A stretch of DNA of 64,000 nt from Bacteroidia bacterium. GTDB taxonomy: Bacteria > Bacteroidota > Bacteroidia > B-17B0 > Aurantibacillaceae. The notes under the pieces are model-generated. The model was not told the DNA's origin. It made no database searches and was given only the letters and a program-made list of their open reading frames with translations. Made by a program: the position numbers and the translations under genes. Location: positions 73,791-137,790 of the forward strand of contig JALHRL010000007.1 in the NCBI GenBank assembly GCA_022841465.1, in the 5' to 3' direction. Below are positions 36,962 through 46,178 of the stretch, piece by piece (position 1 is the first letter of the stretch; each line of letters starts with the position of its first letter).

Positions 36962-38013
36962 TATCTATCGTTTCTGTTTCCTTTAATGCTGGAGTTAGAT
37001 AAACCCGTGCAAACAAAAGAGAATTCTAAACCACCTCGGTATTTAGAAGCAACATTTAATTTAGAAACATTTAAATCGTAACTCACGCCAAACGACATGT
37101 TTTTCTTCCATTCAATGGCTGAAGTAAAAATAATGGCATCTTTTACACGATAAAAAGCTCCAAATTGTATAGATGAAGAAATTAAAGAAAATGTATTTAA
37201 AATAACTTTTTCACGCGTTTCCTGTCCTAATAAAAATTTAAAATTACTTCCGGCAACAATTTCATTATGGCCGCCTTGTTTTACATAAATTACTGCCGGG
37301 TTTAATACAAAGTTTTGATCAGGTATTTTGTAATGCAAATTAAAATGACCTGTATATTTATAATTTAACACAGGATCTTTTAATAAATAAAAAGAATTTT
37401 TCGGCTTAGTTAAATGTGCCATAGAGCCACCTAATTGCATTTTTACACCATTTGCACTATTAGAATAAAAATATAATAAACCAACGCCCAAATCAAACTT
37501 ACCGTAGCTTTGCAATACCATGTTTTCTCTGGTTGGTAAGGAAGCATCGTATCCTTTACCGTTATATTGGCTATCCCATTTCAATCCTGTTGGGTCTATA
37601 TGTCTTTCAAAAAACCCGGTTTTAACACCTGCAGAAATGCTGTTGTGTCGGTTAATTAATAAATGATAAGCAAGATCTATGTTTAATTGATTGGTTGTAA
37701 ATTTTGCAACACCTACTTTATCATTAAACACAGATGCACCCAAACCAAAGTAGTTTCCTTTTTTCTTTTTGTTTAAATAAATTTTGGTATCAAAAGCAAG
37801 TGCAATTGTTTTAAAAGGATTGATTACGCTTTTCCATTGGTTTTTATAATTCACTACAAATCTAAAATCAGAATTTATAGCACCGGCAGCGGCAGGGTTA
37901 AGTAATAAGGGCGATTCGTAAAATTGCGAGAAATGAATATCCTGCGCTTTTGATTTTGTACTTATCAAAAATGCTGAGACTATTAAGCAGTATTTTAGGT
38001 TTTGTTTAAACAC
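36961..38013 (-). CDS. PorP/SprF family protein paired with a T9SS adhesin
   Basis: The 350-residue protein has a signal peptide and the hallmark A-Q-D-I-H-F-S-Q-F-Y-E-S-P-L-L-L-N-P-A. A barrel with the Y-K-N-Q-W-K-S and F-G-V-S-Y-D-L-N-V-S blocks follows. The start is GTG, sharing a base with the TAG stop of the adhesin gene, which shows translational coupling. By analogy with SprF and SprB, it should secrete or retain the adhesin at the cell surface. It is the last gene of a seven-gene minus-strand unit. Confidence 0.88.
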   Translation of the reverse strand: MFKQNLKYCLIVSAFLISTKSKAQDIHFSQFYESPLLLNPAAAGAINSDFRFVVNYKNQWKSVINPFKTIALAFDTKIYLNKKKKGNYFGLGASVFNDKVGVAKFTTNQLNIDLAYHLLINRHNSISAGVKTGFFERHIDPTGLKWDSQYNGKGYDASLPTRENMVLQSYGKFDLGVGLLYFYSNSANGVKMQLGGSMAHLTKPKNSFYLLKDPVLNYKYTGHFNLHYKIPDQNFVLNPAVIYVKQGGHNEIVAGSNFKFLLGQETREKVILNTFSLISSSIQFGAFYRVKDAIIFTSAIEWKKNMSFGVSYDLNVSKLNVASKYRGGLEFSFVCTGLSNSSIKGNRNDR

Positions 38014-41000
38014 TATCTTACTAAAGTTATTTCTCCTTTTTGAATAATTTTTTTATCATCCAACATGGTTACGTTTAAGAAGTAGGCGTAAATACCCGGC
38101 TCTGCATCTTTTCCTTTAAATGTTCCGTCCCATCCCTGTTTAACGTCGTTTGTTTCAAATACTTTTGTTCCCCACCTATCGTATAACACAAAACTTATTT
38201 CTTTTATTCCTCCACCGCGTACAAACAATTCGTCATTCGCCCCATCTTTATTAGGAGAAAAAATATCCGGTAAAAATATTTCGGTTGATTCTAAAATACA
38301 GATAGGAATGGTGTATTGATCGGTGCAATTTCCTTCGTTGCTAACAGTAAGTATAACATTGTATGTTCCGGCTTGTGTAAATTCATGTTGAATGGTTTGA
38401 CCCGGTGTGTATGGTTTTGTAACACCGCCAAAACTCCAAGTACCGTTAATGGCTCCATTAGATAAATCTATAAACGAAACTAAATTATCATTAAATGGAA
38501 TGCACGATAAATTAGGGTTAGGAGAGAAGAGTGATTTGATGGCGTTGTATCCCGGAATTTTTATAGAAGTATCTTTTACGCAACCGGTTTCGGTATTTAC
38601 AATTCTTACAATATAACTTTTACCTGCTTTACCTGTTAATACACTTGTTGTTTGCACAGGATTAGTATTCCAACTGTATGAATAATTTCCACCGCTTGGA
38701 GTAATGTTTATTGTGGCAGTTCCATTTTCGCCATAACATTGTATGGAGGTAGTTGCAAATGCAGGATAATATTGTGGCGATACAACCACCAAAAACGAAT
38801 CAATTACAGGATCAGAACAACCATCTGTTGTTACCACTGTATATAAAGTTGTTGTAGTTGGAATAACATTATGCGAAAACATAGGTATTAATCCGTTGCT
38901 CCAGGTATGTGTGTAATTGGTTACAGTTGGTAAACCACCGGAAGCATTAACGGTAAGTTTAGAAGCCTCACCTAAACACACCGAATCTTTAGTAATGCTG
39001 GTAGTTGTAGTTAATTGCGGGTATATGCGAATGGTTATTGAATCTCTGGTATGACAAGCGCCTTCTCCAAATGTATAAAGCAACATGTATGTTCCACTTC
39101 CAACTGCTGCCGGATTAAAAATATTATTGGTAACTGTTGCAGGGGCTGTTAAGGTTCCGTTTGGTGGCACTGTTGTAAATGGAATATTGGTGTTATTAAA
39201 ACAATAAATGGTATTTAAGTTAGCAATATCTGATGCAACAAATTGATATACGGTTATACTTATATTATCGTTACACGTAAGCGGAGCTTTAGAAGTAAAA
39301 CCTACTGTGTAGGTTCCGGGTGCAACAGATGCAGGATTAAATAAGCCTGTAGAAGGATTGGTAATTCCATTTCCGCTCCATGTTACACCAATTGGTAATT
39401 GCTCTACAATAAACGGTGGATGGGTTGAACAAATTGTTTTATCTGTTACTGTTAATGCAGTTGGGTAAACCACCATTTTTACGGAATCTCTGCAAGTGTA
39501 GGCATCGTAATACACTGTGTGAATTCCAGGGCCGGCAACACTTGGATTGAAAAAATAATTCGGACCAGCCAAACTTACACCGGTGCCACTATAAACCCCG
39601 CCTGTTGGTGTATAACTGAAATTAACAAGATTATTACTTAGCTGCAGGTTTGCACTATTGGCGCAAAAGAAAACAGTATCTCTGTTCATGTTTGTTCTTA
39701 TGGCTCGCATTACCAAGGTATCCGGACAACCATTTGTTGCTTTGTAAACTAAAATATCTGTATGGCTATTTACACCACCTGCAGATGGATTATATAAACC
39801 TGTTGCTGTATTTTGTATGGCACCTGCAATAGAACAACTCCAGCTTCCACCCGCAGGTATAGCGGTTGCAGTTGGAATAAAAGGAATATGTGAAGGACAA
39901 GTTGTAGCAGTAGTTGGTGAAACATCAATATCTAAAACATTTACAGCAAAGGTAGCTGAGCATCCTCCGGCTAAAGAATAGGTTATAACGTGTGGTCCGG
40001 GGCCGGCAATAGAAGGACTAAATGTGCCCAAAACATTATTGGTTATACCGGGTCCGATTTTAGAATATCTACCGCCAAAAGGTTGAATGCCGTATCCATT
40101 TGAAAATCTTGTCCACCATTGCGATTTACAAATATCAATGGGAACAATTGGTACCGTAACAGAATTGGTAACATTAATAATTTTTGCAAGAGAAGTACAG
40201 GTATTTACTGTGTAATAAACGGTATATGCCCCTGCAGCAGTTGGTGTAAAAATACCGGAAGGTGTAATATGAGGGTCGCCATACCATGTGCCGCCAAATG
40301 GCGTTCCTCCGCTTACCTGAAACGTAGGGTTTCCAACACAAGCAGCATCAGTACTTCCAGGATTCATAGGATCTACTTGCACCGTTATTGTTGCAATGCA
40401 ATTCCCTATTTGATAGGTAACTGTTTTAACTCCGGCTGTAGTACATCCTGAACAAAAGAATCCTGTAACAGAATTGGTAATGCCCGGCCCTAGCCAAAAG
40501 CCACCTGGTGGTGAGGCAGTAAAATTAAAATTAGATCCCTGACATACTGTTGGGTTTGCTATCGGATTAATTTGCGGATCTAACACATAAATGGTGTTTG
40601 TTACAATTGTTTGAGCAGAAGTTGTTACTTCTGTTAAAGTACAAGTGTAAACGGTAGTTACAGTTGGGCATACTGCGTGTGGGCCCGGAGTTGGCGGCAA
40701 AGGAGGGTTCCAATTATAATTATAAGTTAAGCAAACCGTTGCCGGATTTGCAATGGCTACGTTGGCACTACAACTGTTTATACATACGGTATTAATTGGG
40801 CTTACGTTTAAACTTGCTTGAATGGGACAACTAGCAATGGAAAAAGTATTAATGATATTTTGAAATTTATAAGCGCTATCGCAATTATCATATCTGAATA
40901 AGGTAGAATTAATGGTGTAATTACAATTTTGATTGATAGGGTTTTGAAGTGTAATTTGAATGGTGGTAGTTGTACCGTTATTACAGGGCATAGGTGTAAC

Positions 41001-41597
41001 TGTTGCAACACCGGGAGTCATGGGTCCGTTAATTATAAAATAATTTGGTTTTAATGAATCGCAAATAACACCATGATTGGTGGTTAATGTTATTTGATTG
41101 GCAAAACAACTTGGTGCAGGTGTAATGGTTGCAGTAGGGGGAAGTGGAGGCACCGAGGAAGAAAACCAACCACCATCCCAGCCAAAACCAACAGTATTTC
41201 CGTTTTCTACCCAACGAATGGTTAAACTACCCGAAGGTGCTACAACCGTTGGTAAGGAGTTGGTAGAAGTAATAGGCCCAACAATTACAGGAAATGCAAT
41301 AGTTGGACCATTAAAAAAAGTTATGTTGTCTTGCGCTTGAATTTGACAAAATGCCGGACTAAAGGTCATTGTAATTGGTACTCCCGGAGTACCATGGATT
41401 GAAAAAACCTTTGTTACAGTTGTTGAAGGAACGGATAAATACTGTGTTAAAGGATATCCATCATCATGAAAAAAACCACGGCATTCATAGGTGGTCATAT
41501 CAGACATGTTAAAATGCTGAATTTGTGCAGATGAATTTTTTGTAAAAACAATAGCAAACAAAAAGGAAATAATGTATTTGAAAAAACGTTTTTTCAT
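38013..41597 (-). CDS. Giant T9SS adhesin with repeat modules, PKD and CHU_C domain
   Basis: The 1194-residue surface protein has a signal peptide (1-24) and a CUB-like sandwich (about 30-150). About seven Ig-like modules follow at residues 345-860, each with a G-G-x-W/Y-x-G core, a T-G-x-F-x-P turn and a final Cys. Further beta domains and a PKD domain (about 1030-1105, with W-S-F-G-G and H-E-F-T-Q-A-G-T-Y) come next. The type-B sorting domain is at 1106-1194: F-S-P-N-K-D-G-A-N-D-E, then L-Y-D-R-W-G and P-G-I-Y-A-Y. This exports it through T9SS. It follows a lipoprotein gene by 9 bases and overlaps the PorP/SprF gene. Confidence 0.9.
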   Translation of the reverse strand: MKKRFFKYIISFLFAIVFTKNSSAQIQHFNMSDMTTYECRGFFHDDGYPLTQYLSVPSTTVTKVFSIHGTPGVPITMTFSPAFCQIQAQDNITFFNGPTIAFPVIVGPITSTNSLPTVVAPSGSLTIRWVENGNTVGFGWDGGWFSSSVPPLPPTATITPAPSCFANQITLTTNHGVICDSLKPNYFIINGPMTPGVATVTPMPCNNGTTTTIQITLQNPINQNCNYTINSTLFRYDNCDSAYKFQNIINTFSIASCPIQASLNVSPINTVCINSCSANVAIANPATVCLTYNYNWNPPLPPTPGPHAVCPTVTTVYTCTLTEVTTSAQTIVTNTIYVLDPQINPIANPTVCQGSNFNFTASPPGGFWLGPGITNSVTGFFCSGCTTAGVKTVTYQIGNCIATITVQVDPMNPGSTDAACVGNPTFQVSGGTPFGGTWYGDPHITPSGIFTPTAAGAYTVYYTVNTCTSLAKIINVTNSVTVPIVPIDICKSQWWTRFSNGYGIQPFGGRYSKIGPGITNNVLGTFSPSIAGPGPHVITYSLAGGCSATFAVNVLDIDVSPTTATTCPSHIPFIPTATAIPAGGSWSCSIAGAIQNTATGLYNPSAGGVNSHTDILVYKATNGCPDTLVMRAIRTNMNRDTVFFCANSANLQLSNNLVNFSYTPTGGVYSGTGVSLAGPNYFFNPSVAGPGIHTVYYDAYTCRDSVKMVVYPTALTVTDKTICSTHPPFIVEQLPIGVTWSGNGITNPSTGLFNPASVAPGTYTVGFTSKAPLTCNDNISITVYQFVASDIANLNTIYCFNNTNIPFTTVPPNGTLTAPATVTNNIFNPAAVGSGTYMLLYTFGEGACHTRDSITIRIYPQLTTTTSITKDSVCLGEASKLTVNASGGLPTVTNYTHTWSNGLIPMFSHNVIPTTTTLYTVVTTDGCSDPVIDSFLVVVSPQYYPAFATTSIQCYGENGTATINITPSGGNYSYSWNTNPVQTTSVLTGKAGKSYIVRIVNTETGCVKDTSIKIPGYNAIKSLFSPNPNLSCIPFNDNLVSFIDLSNGAINGTWSFGGVTKPYTPGQTIQHEFTQAGTYNVILTVSNEGNCTDQYTIPICILESTEIFLPDIFSPNKDGANDELFVRGGGIKEISFVLYDRWGTKVFETNDVKQGWDGTFKGKDAEPGIYAYFLNVTMLDDKKIIQKGEITLVR
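39020..40565 (-). repeat. Seven tandem Ig-like coding modules in the adhesin
   Basis: The translated segment repeats a unit of about 70-85 residues with a Gly-Gly/Trp opening, a G-P-G-I or G-N-G-I turn, N-x-x-T-G-x-F-x-P and a closing Val-Tyr-Tyr strand plus Cys. Copies start near residues 362, 432, 506, 580, 663, 735 and 810. They are diverged, so they are probably old duplications and not recent expansions. Confidence 0.65.
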
Positions 41598-41606
41598 TTA
41601 CACTAC

Positions 41607-42068
41607 TTATTGTTTGTTAATGGTAATTTGTGATGAAGTTATTTCGTTGCTGGTGTTGCCGGCTCTATCTGTTAACTTTATAGTTAAAGTGGTTAGTTCA
41701 GAGTTGCCGGTACCCAATAAAAATAAAGTGTTTAATTTAATGGTTAACTCACCTTCAATGGGAATGTTTTCACTGCTTACAGGCGCTAATGGTTTTACGT
41801 GAAAGTAATCTGCTTTAGATAAACGCGCATCTTTTACGTAAAGCGAACGAACATCGGGATCCATATCACCTAAATCTCCATTGGCATCTTTGTATTTTAT
41901 TTTTAACACAATTGAATCTTGAAATTGCACCATGGTTGTTGGTGATACTGAAACAAATTCAATTACCGGTTTTGGATCGGGCTCCGGTTCTTCTTTCTTT
42001 TTTTTGCAAGAAGAAAGTAAAATACTTCCTGTTAAAAATAGTGCAATGTATAATAAGTTATAGCGCAT
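41607..42068 (-). CDS. Small lipoprotein of the adhesin operon
   Basis: The 153-residue protein has a lipobox S-I-L-L-S-S-C-K-K followed by an acidic/proline linker (K-E-E-P-E-P-D-P-K-P). A single Ig-like beta domain follows with D-A-N-G-D-L-G-D and a late L-T-D-R-A-G-N-T-S. The D-x-N-G-D-x-G-D block looks like a calcium-binding loop of the kind found in Bacteroidota surface lipoproteins. It starts 1 base after the haem-motif lipoprotein and ends 9 bases before the adhesin, so it is surely in the same transcript. Confidence 0.75.
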   Translation of the reverse strand: MRYNLLYIALFLTGSILLSSCKKKKEEPEPDPKPVIEFVSVSPTTMVQFQDSIVLKIKYKDANGDLGDMDPDVRSLYVKDARLSKADYFHVKPLAPVSSENIPIEGELTIKLNTLFLLGTGNSELTTLTIKLTDRAGNTSNEITSSQITINKQ

Positions 42069-42069
42069 G

Positions 42070-43056
42070 TTATGGAGTTACTTTAATTACAAAATAATCA
42101 GTATAATATTTAGAACCATTGTTTGGTGTTTCTGCCGGTGTTGTGTGGTCAGGATCTTTAATATAGGTTCTAATAAAAATATAACCTGTATCCGGTATAA
42201 TAGAATTTAAGCTAAAGTTGGTTAACTTGTAATTGTATTTTACGTTATCAGATAAAGACATGTCTTGATACATATTTCCATTAGCAACATAAGTTAAGGT
42301 TTGCGTTACTGCACTTGAAAAATCATATCTATTGGTTGAGAATTTAATTTCTGCACTGCTCATGTTTTCAGCTGCAGTTTCAAAATCGTTTACATACACC
42401 CAAATATCAACAGGTCCATTTGTTTTTGAAATGTTGATGTATTTAGGACGAACAAATGCACTAGCATTTCCGGTATTTGTAATTTGTAAACCTAATGTGT
42501 TCGGATTTTTATTTCCTTGAACAGGTGAATTACCAAATACATCTTTTGCTCCGTTGTTAATCCAATCTTTTATATTTTGTATATACGTTGCGTGTGTTGG
42601 ATTAGCATTCCACAAAGTATCATTCCATGGCATACGGCCTTGGCCAAAAGTTAGTACGCTTCCTAAAGTAATTCCCGGGATTTGTGTTAAACGATATAAT
42701 AATACAGATTTGTTTGCATCCCCGGGGAAAACACGGTAACGCATGTTAATTGTGTCAGGAGTTTTTTCTGCAGGTGCATACACCATTGAATTGTATGCGC
42801 TACTAATATTTCTGAAATCAGGTTCAAAATTACCATCATGGCAATTAGAATTATCGCAGGTTACATTTAATACATTTTGGTAAATGTATTCAAACGAAGT
42901 TGGACTTGGATTAAAACCCGAAGGTGTTGGAGCAGGTGCCTGTAAGCTCGGATCATCAAAAGGGTTTTCAGGAACCTTTTCATCTTTTTTACAAGAAATT
43001 AATACAATTAATCCCATGTAAATAAATAATATAATTATTGATTGACTTTTTTTCAT
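42070..43056 (-). CDS. Lipoprotein with cytochrome c-like domain and C-x4-C-H motif
   Basis: The 328-residue protein has a signal and lipobox L-I-S-C-K-K (Cys22). Residues about 55-175 resemble the small cytochrome c domains paired with DUF1549/DUF1501 proteins. The haem attachment motif is C-D-N-S-N-C-H (Cys67, Cys72, His73), with four residues between the cysteines instead of two, and a possible axial Met142 lies in G-R-M-P-W. The second half (180-328) is a beta sandwich. Haem binding is an inference; a C-x4-C-H site is known in some multihaem cytochromes. It follows the DUF1501-like gene by 2 bases. Confidence 0.7.
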   Translation of the reverse strand: MKKSQSIIILFIYMGLIVLISCKKDEKVPENPFDDPSLQAPAPTPSGFNPSPTSFEYIYQNVLNVTCDNSNCHDGNFEPDFRNISSAYNSMVYAPAEKTPDTINMRYRVFPGDANKSVLLYRLTQIPGITLGSVLTFGQGRMPWNDTLWNANPTHATYIQNIKDWINNGAKDVFGNSPVQGNKNPNTLGLQITNTGNASAFVRPKYINISKTNGPVDIWVYVNDFETAAENMSSAEIKFSTNRYDFSSAVTQTLTYVANGNMYQDMSLSDNVKYNYKLTNFSLNSIIPDTGYIFIRTYIKDPDHTTPAETPNNGSKYYTDYFVIKVTP

Positions 43057-43058
43057 TG

Positions 43059-44444
43059 TTATGACATTAATTCGTAGAACGATTTTGTTTGACCAAGGCC
43101 ACCATTGTATAGGAAGCCCGCATTAATTACATTTTGCTTTATACCCAATATTTCTGCAATGGTTGGAACAACATTGGTGTTTAATCCAACAGGGTTATTT
43201 GCATCTCCTTTTACTAAACCTTGAGGGATATCTCCGCCAATTAAAGATGTAAATGATCTTAATGAGTTTGCATCTGAATGATCGTATGCGTAATAGTTAT
43301 TAAAATCACGAATAGGATTTGGGTTTAAATCGCGTCCACACTCCGGAGCAATCATCATAATAGTATTGTTTGCCATTTCCGGAATTTGTGTTTGAATATA
43401 ATTCCATAAGAAACCAACCGAATGATCGGCTTGATGTAAAGCTTGTAAATACGAAGTGTAACTTTGGTGACAAGAATCAACTGCACCTAAATTCACTACG
43501 GTTAATGTTGGTTTAAAATATTTCATTAACTCTGCAGTATAACCTATTGTTCTTGCATCGCCGTTGCTAGAACCCGGAGGCATTGCAACCGAATTGGTAT
43601 TGGTTTTATTAAACATCAACTTCATAAAGTTGTGTATATCGTATTTTTCGGCTTCCGTATTTTTTAAATCGGGTAATGGTTTTCCAATATTTGAAAAATT
43701 ATTATCTAAAAAATATTTCATCTTGTACATTGGTGCTAACTCATCATCCGGATGGTATGATTTTGCATCCTCAAACCAAGCTTTTCCTTGCGGACCAAAA
43801 GTTACATTAGGTGCAAAAAAGTTAGCTCCGTATTTTGCTCCGTAGTTTGGATGCTCGCTATAGTTTAATAATGGAATAGAAGCACCAATACCGTTACCGC
43901 AAAACCAAACTTTGGTTGCGGGTAAACCCATTTCACGTCGCACATATTCAAAAATAGTAGGGTAAACCGGTTTTTGTTTTAAACCTTGTGATGCAATTCT
44001 GTTTCCTTGTAATAAAGCTGTCCAACCATCATAGTGTCCTGCTGTAATACAACGTACTTCTTTAAACGAAGTACCCATTGATTGAATGGAATTAGCAGGA
44101 CTTAATATTGGCGCAATTGGGTTGGCTCCTGTTGTACCGGTTCCATAAACAATTGGTGTTTTCATTGGGTCGGGTGCAGGACCGTTAAAAATATTGGGCA
44201 TAATATTTCCTGCATGATCAGGACTATTAAAAGAAGGTATTTTAATACTTTGCCCTAATTGTAAATAACCTTGCAATGCCGATTCTTGGTGACGAACACC
44301 ACCAGCAAACATAACTAAAACTACGTGCTGCGCAGTTTGAACATTGGTTCTTGCAAACAATCTGCCCGAAGGAAGAATGTATGGAGCAACAATACTACCT
44401 GCTGCTGCTAAACTGGCTTTCTTTAAAAAATCTCTTCTTTTCAT
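43059..44444 (-). CDS. Tat-exported DUF1501-like (alkaline phosphatase superfamily) protein
   Basis: The 461-residue protein begins with a twin-arginine signal (M-K-R-R-D-F-L-K-K-A-S), followed by A-G-S-I-V-A-P-Y. This means it is folded before export to the periplasm. The body resembles DUF1501, a family distantly related to sulfatases and alkaline phosphatases, with V-L-V-M-F-A-G-G-V near residue 42. G-A-V-D-S-C-H-Q-S and I-M-M-I-A-P-E-C-G-R-D are located where metal ligands would lie. The substrate is unknown. It sits between two groups of lipoproteins in the seven-gene operon, 26 bases after the small DUF1553-like gene. Confidence 0.78.
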   Translation of the reverse strand: MKRRDFLKKASLAAAGSIVAPYILPSGRLFARTNVQTAQHVVLVMFAGGVRHQESALQGYLQLGQSIKIPSFNSPDHAGNIMPNIFNGPAPDPMKTPIVYGTGTTGANPIAPILSPANSIQSMGTSFKEVRCITAGHYDGWTALLQGNRIASQGLKQKPVYPTIFEYVRREMGLPATKVWFCGNGIGASIPLLNYSEHPNYGAKYGANFFAPNVTFGPQGKAWFEDAKSYHPDDELAPMYKMKYFLDNNFSNIGKPLPDLKNTEAEKYDIHNFMKLMFNKTNTNSVAMPPGSSNGDARTIGYTAELMKYFKPTLTVVNLGAVDSCHQSYTSYLQALHQADHSVGFLWNYIQTQIPEMANNTIMMIAPECGRDLNPNPIRDFNNYYAYDHSDANSLRSFTSLIGGDIPQGLVKGDANNPVGLNTNVVPTIAEILGIKQNVINAGFLYNGGLGQTKSFYELMS

Positions 44445-44470
44445 TATATAAAGGTTGAAATGATTAAATA

Positions 44471-44983
44471 TTAATAATACATGTATTCGTCAGACAGCGC
44501 AAAAGCCATGTAAATAAGCTCGGGCGTTAAATTTGGGTCGGCAGTAATACTTTGTTTTAAATATTCTTTTTCTGCCTCACTTGGATAACGAACGTAAAAG
44601 CGCACGTAAGTTTCATTAATAAACGCATCTAAATCTGCATTCATATCATTAACCGTTGGAAGAATTACTCCCGGTTTTTTCATTAAGTTGGCAATAAAAA
44701 CCTGACGCGCTAAAATTTGATCGCCAACCGAATCAAATGCCTGCGAAATAGCAAACAAATTATTTGACGATAAAGCTTTTTGAAAAAGGTTAGCATATAA
44801 AATAGAAACATACTGATCGGTAGTTTTTAATCTTGTTTTAGTAACATTAGCCGGTAAAATATCTTCGTTATTTACACCGTAATTGTATTTTGTTTCTTGT
44901 TTTTTACAAGAACTTAATGAGAAAATAAAGGCCAAGCATAAAGCTAAGCCCAGTTTATTATTAAAAGAAATTTGCATATTCAT
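44471..44983 (-). CDS. Small lipoprotein resembling the end of DUF1553/DUF1549 proteins
   Basis: The 170-residue lipoprotein has lipobox F-S-L-S-S-C-K-K. Its C-terminus (Y-V-R-F-Y-V-R-Y-P-S-E-A-E and A-F-A-L-S-D-E-Y) echoes the helical R-x-P-x-x-E-E segment and L-x-S-x-E-F ending of the planctomycete-type DUF1553 family. This is a weak resemblance seen by eye. Its start (ATG 44983, or 44977) lies within the end of the upstream gene, a 23-base overlap that implies coupled translation. Confidence 0.6.
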   Translation of the reverse strand: MNMQISFNNKLGLALCLAFIFSLSSCKKQETKYNYGVNNEDILPANVTKTRLKTTDQYVSILYANLFQKALSSNNLFAISQAFDSVGDQILARQVFIANLMKKPGVILPTVNDMNADLDAFINETYVRFYVRYPSEAEKEYLKQSITADPNLTPELIYMAFALSDEYMYY

Positions 44984-45929
44984 CTGATTTTAAAATTATA
45001 CGTTGTATTTTAAAAATATCTTTATCGTTTGGTAAACTAGACATTCCAATTAAAGTTTCTTCGGTATTAGGAAAGCGTGCTAAAAATGTTTTGTACAACC
45101 ATTTAACGGTTCCTTCATAAAACTCGTTGCTGTGTGTAAGTAAATTAAAGTAATCGCCTTTACTATGTCCGGTTTTACCAAACAAAATACCCGATTTTCC
45201 ATTTAAAATCATATCACGTGCAATGGCAAATTCGTTTAAAGTGTAATTTCTAAAAAGTAAATCGTTAAAAGTGTATTTTATCGTATTGTCTTCATTACCC
45301 ATGTAAGAATCAGTTTTTTCAAAAGTAAGGGAGTTGTTGATAAGGATTGCGCAATAATCTTCAATTTCTATACTATCGTGTAAGTATAACCAATTAGCTT
45401 TTGCCGCTCTGCCTAATTCATACGAATTCTTTTTTGCAGCGTAAAAAGCAGCCCAGTTACCAAGTAAAGAATCTGATAAAGCAGCAAAATCAGATAAGCT
45501 TTTATAAAACATAAAATCAGCGGTACCAAAACCTTCGCATAAGCGTACGGTAAGTAAATCGTAAATACGAGTATTAGCTGCAATTGCATATGACGAATCA
45601 CCCGGGCGATGTGTTTGGTCTTTTTGTAATTTAAGAATTAATGCTTCGCGTGTAGAAATTGCCAAATTGTTTGCAATTAAATTATCGGTTTCTTGTTGCA
45701 TTTCCGTATCAAACGGTTCTCTGCCAATAATATCAATAAACAAACGGTTTACGTAGTTTTCTACTTTTACACGCGGAACTTTATCGTAATGTGGCGCATC
45801 ATTATCGTTAATCAGTTCAATTTTCGGATCTTTTTTCTTACATGACGAAAAGGAGATTAAAACAATTGAAAGTGGTAAAATAATGCGACAAATTGTAGAA
45901 AAGTGTAGATGAGAGAAGTTTAATTTCAT
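44961..45929 (-). CDS. Lipoprotein resembling DUF1549 proteins, first gene of the adhesin operon
   Basis: The protein of about 322 residues has lipobox I-S-F-S-S-C-K-K. Just after the linker it reads V-E-N-Y-V-N-R-L-F-I-D-I-I-G-R-E-P, closely like the R-L-x-L-D-L-L-G-R-x-P-T block of DUF1549. The C-terminus K-T-F-L-A-R-F-P-N-T-E-E and L-K-S-D-E-Y-A is like that of its small neighbour. I chose the ATG at 45929; a TTG at 45971 would add 14 charged residues before the signal. It is the promoter-proximal gene of the run down to 36961. Confidence 0.62.
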   Translation of the reverse strand: MKLNFSHLHFSTICRIILPLSIVLISFSSCKKKDPKIELINDNDAPHYDKVPRVKVENYVNRLFIDIIGREPFDTEMQQETDNLIANNLAISTREALILKLQKDQTHRPGDSSYAIAANTRIYDLLTVRLCEGFGTADFMFYKSLSDFAALSDSLLGNWAAFYAAKKNSYELGRAAKANWLYLHDSIEIEDYCAILINNSLTFEKTDSYMGNEDNTIKYTFNDLLFRNYTLNEFAIARDMILNGKSGILFGKTGHSKGDYFNLLTHSNEFYEGTVKWLYKTFLARFPNTEETLIGMSSLPNDKDIFKIQRIILKSDEYANFF

Positions 45930-46155
45930 TTTTTGAATTTTTTGCACATTTTTCAGACTCAAAATATACAACTTCTATAGCGGAATAAACTTCCAAATGA
46001 GTGAGTAATTACTTTAAGCGAGTATAAAACCTTTTAGGCATCTTTAATTTTATGTAAGTGGTTTAACATTTATTTAAATGGTTAAAAATGAGGTTAATTT
46101 CTTCTTTGTTTTGATTGTTTCAAATTTAATTTTTTTATTTCAATTATTTATCGTA

Positions 46156-46167
46156 ATATTGCAATAT
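46156..46167. promoter_or_regulatory. Palindrome, likely ArsR operator
   Basis: ATATTGCAATAT is a perfect 12-bp palindrome 12 bases before the arsR ATG, in the position of an autoregulatory operator. The remainder of 45930-46178 is AT-rich and shows no further gene. Confidence 0.5.
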
Positions 46168-46178
46168 ATAAATGAATT

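Noticed and set aside
39020..40565. CRISPR or DNA tandem repeat in the adhesin gene
   Set aside because: The repetition is seen only in the protein; the DNA copies are too diverged and the unit is far too long.
41029..41340. Open frames inside the adhesin gene on both strands
   Set aside because: They follow the repeat-rich adhesin coding frame and encode low-complexity sequence with no family features or start signals.
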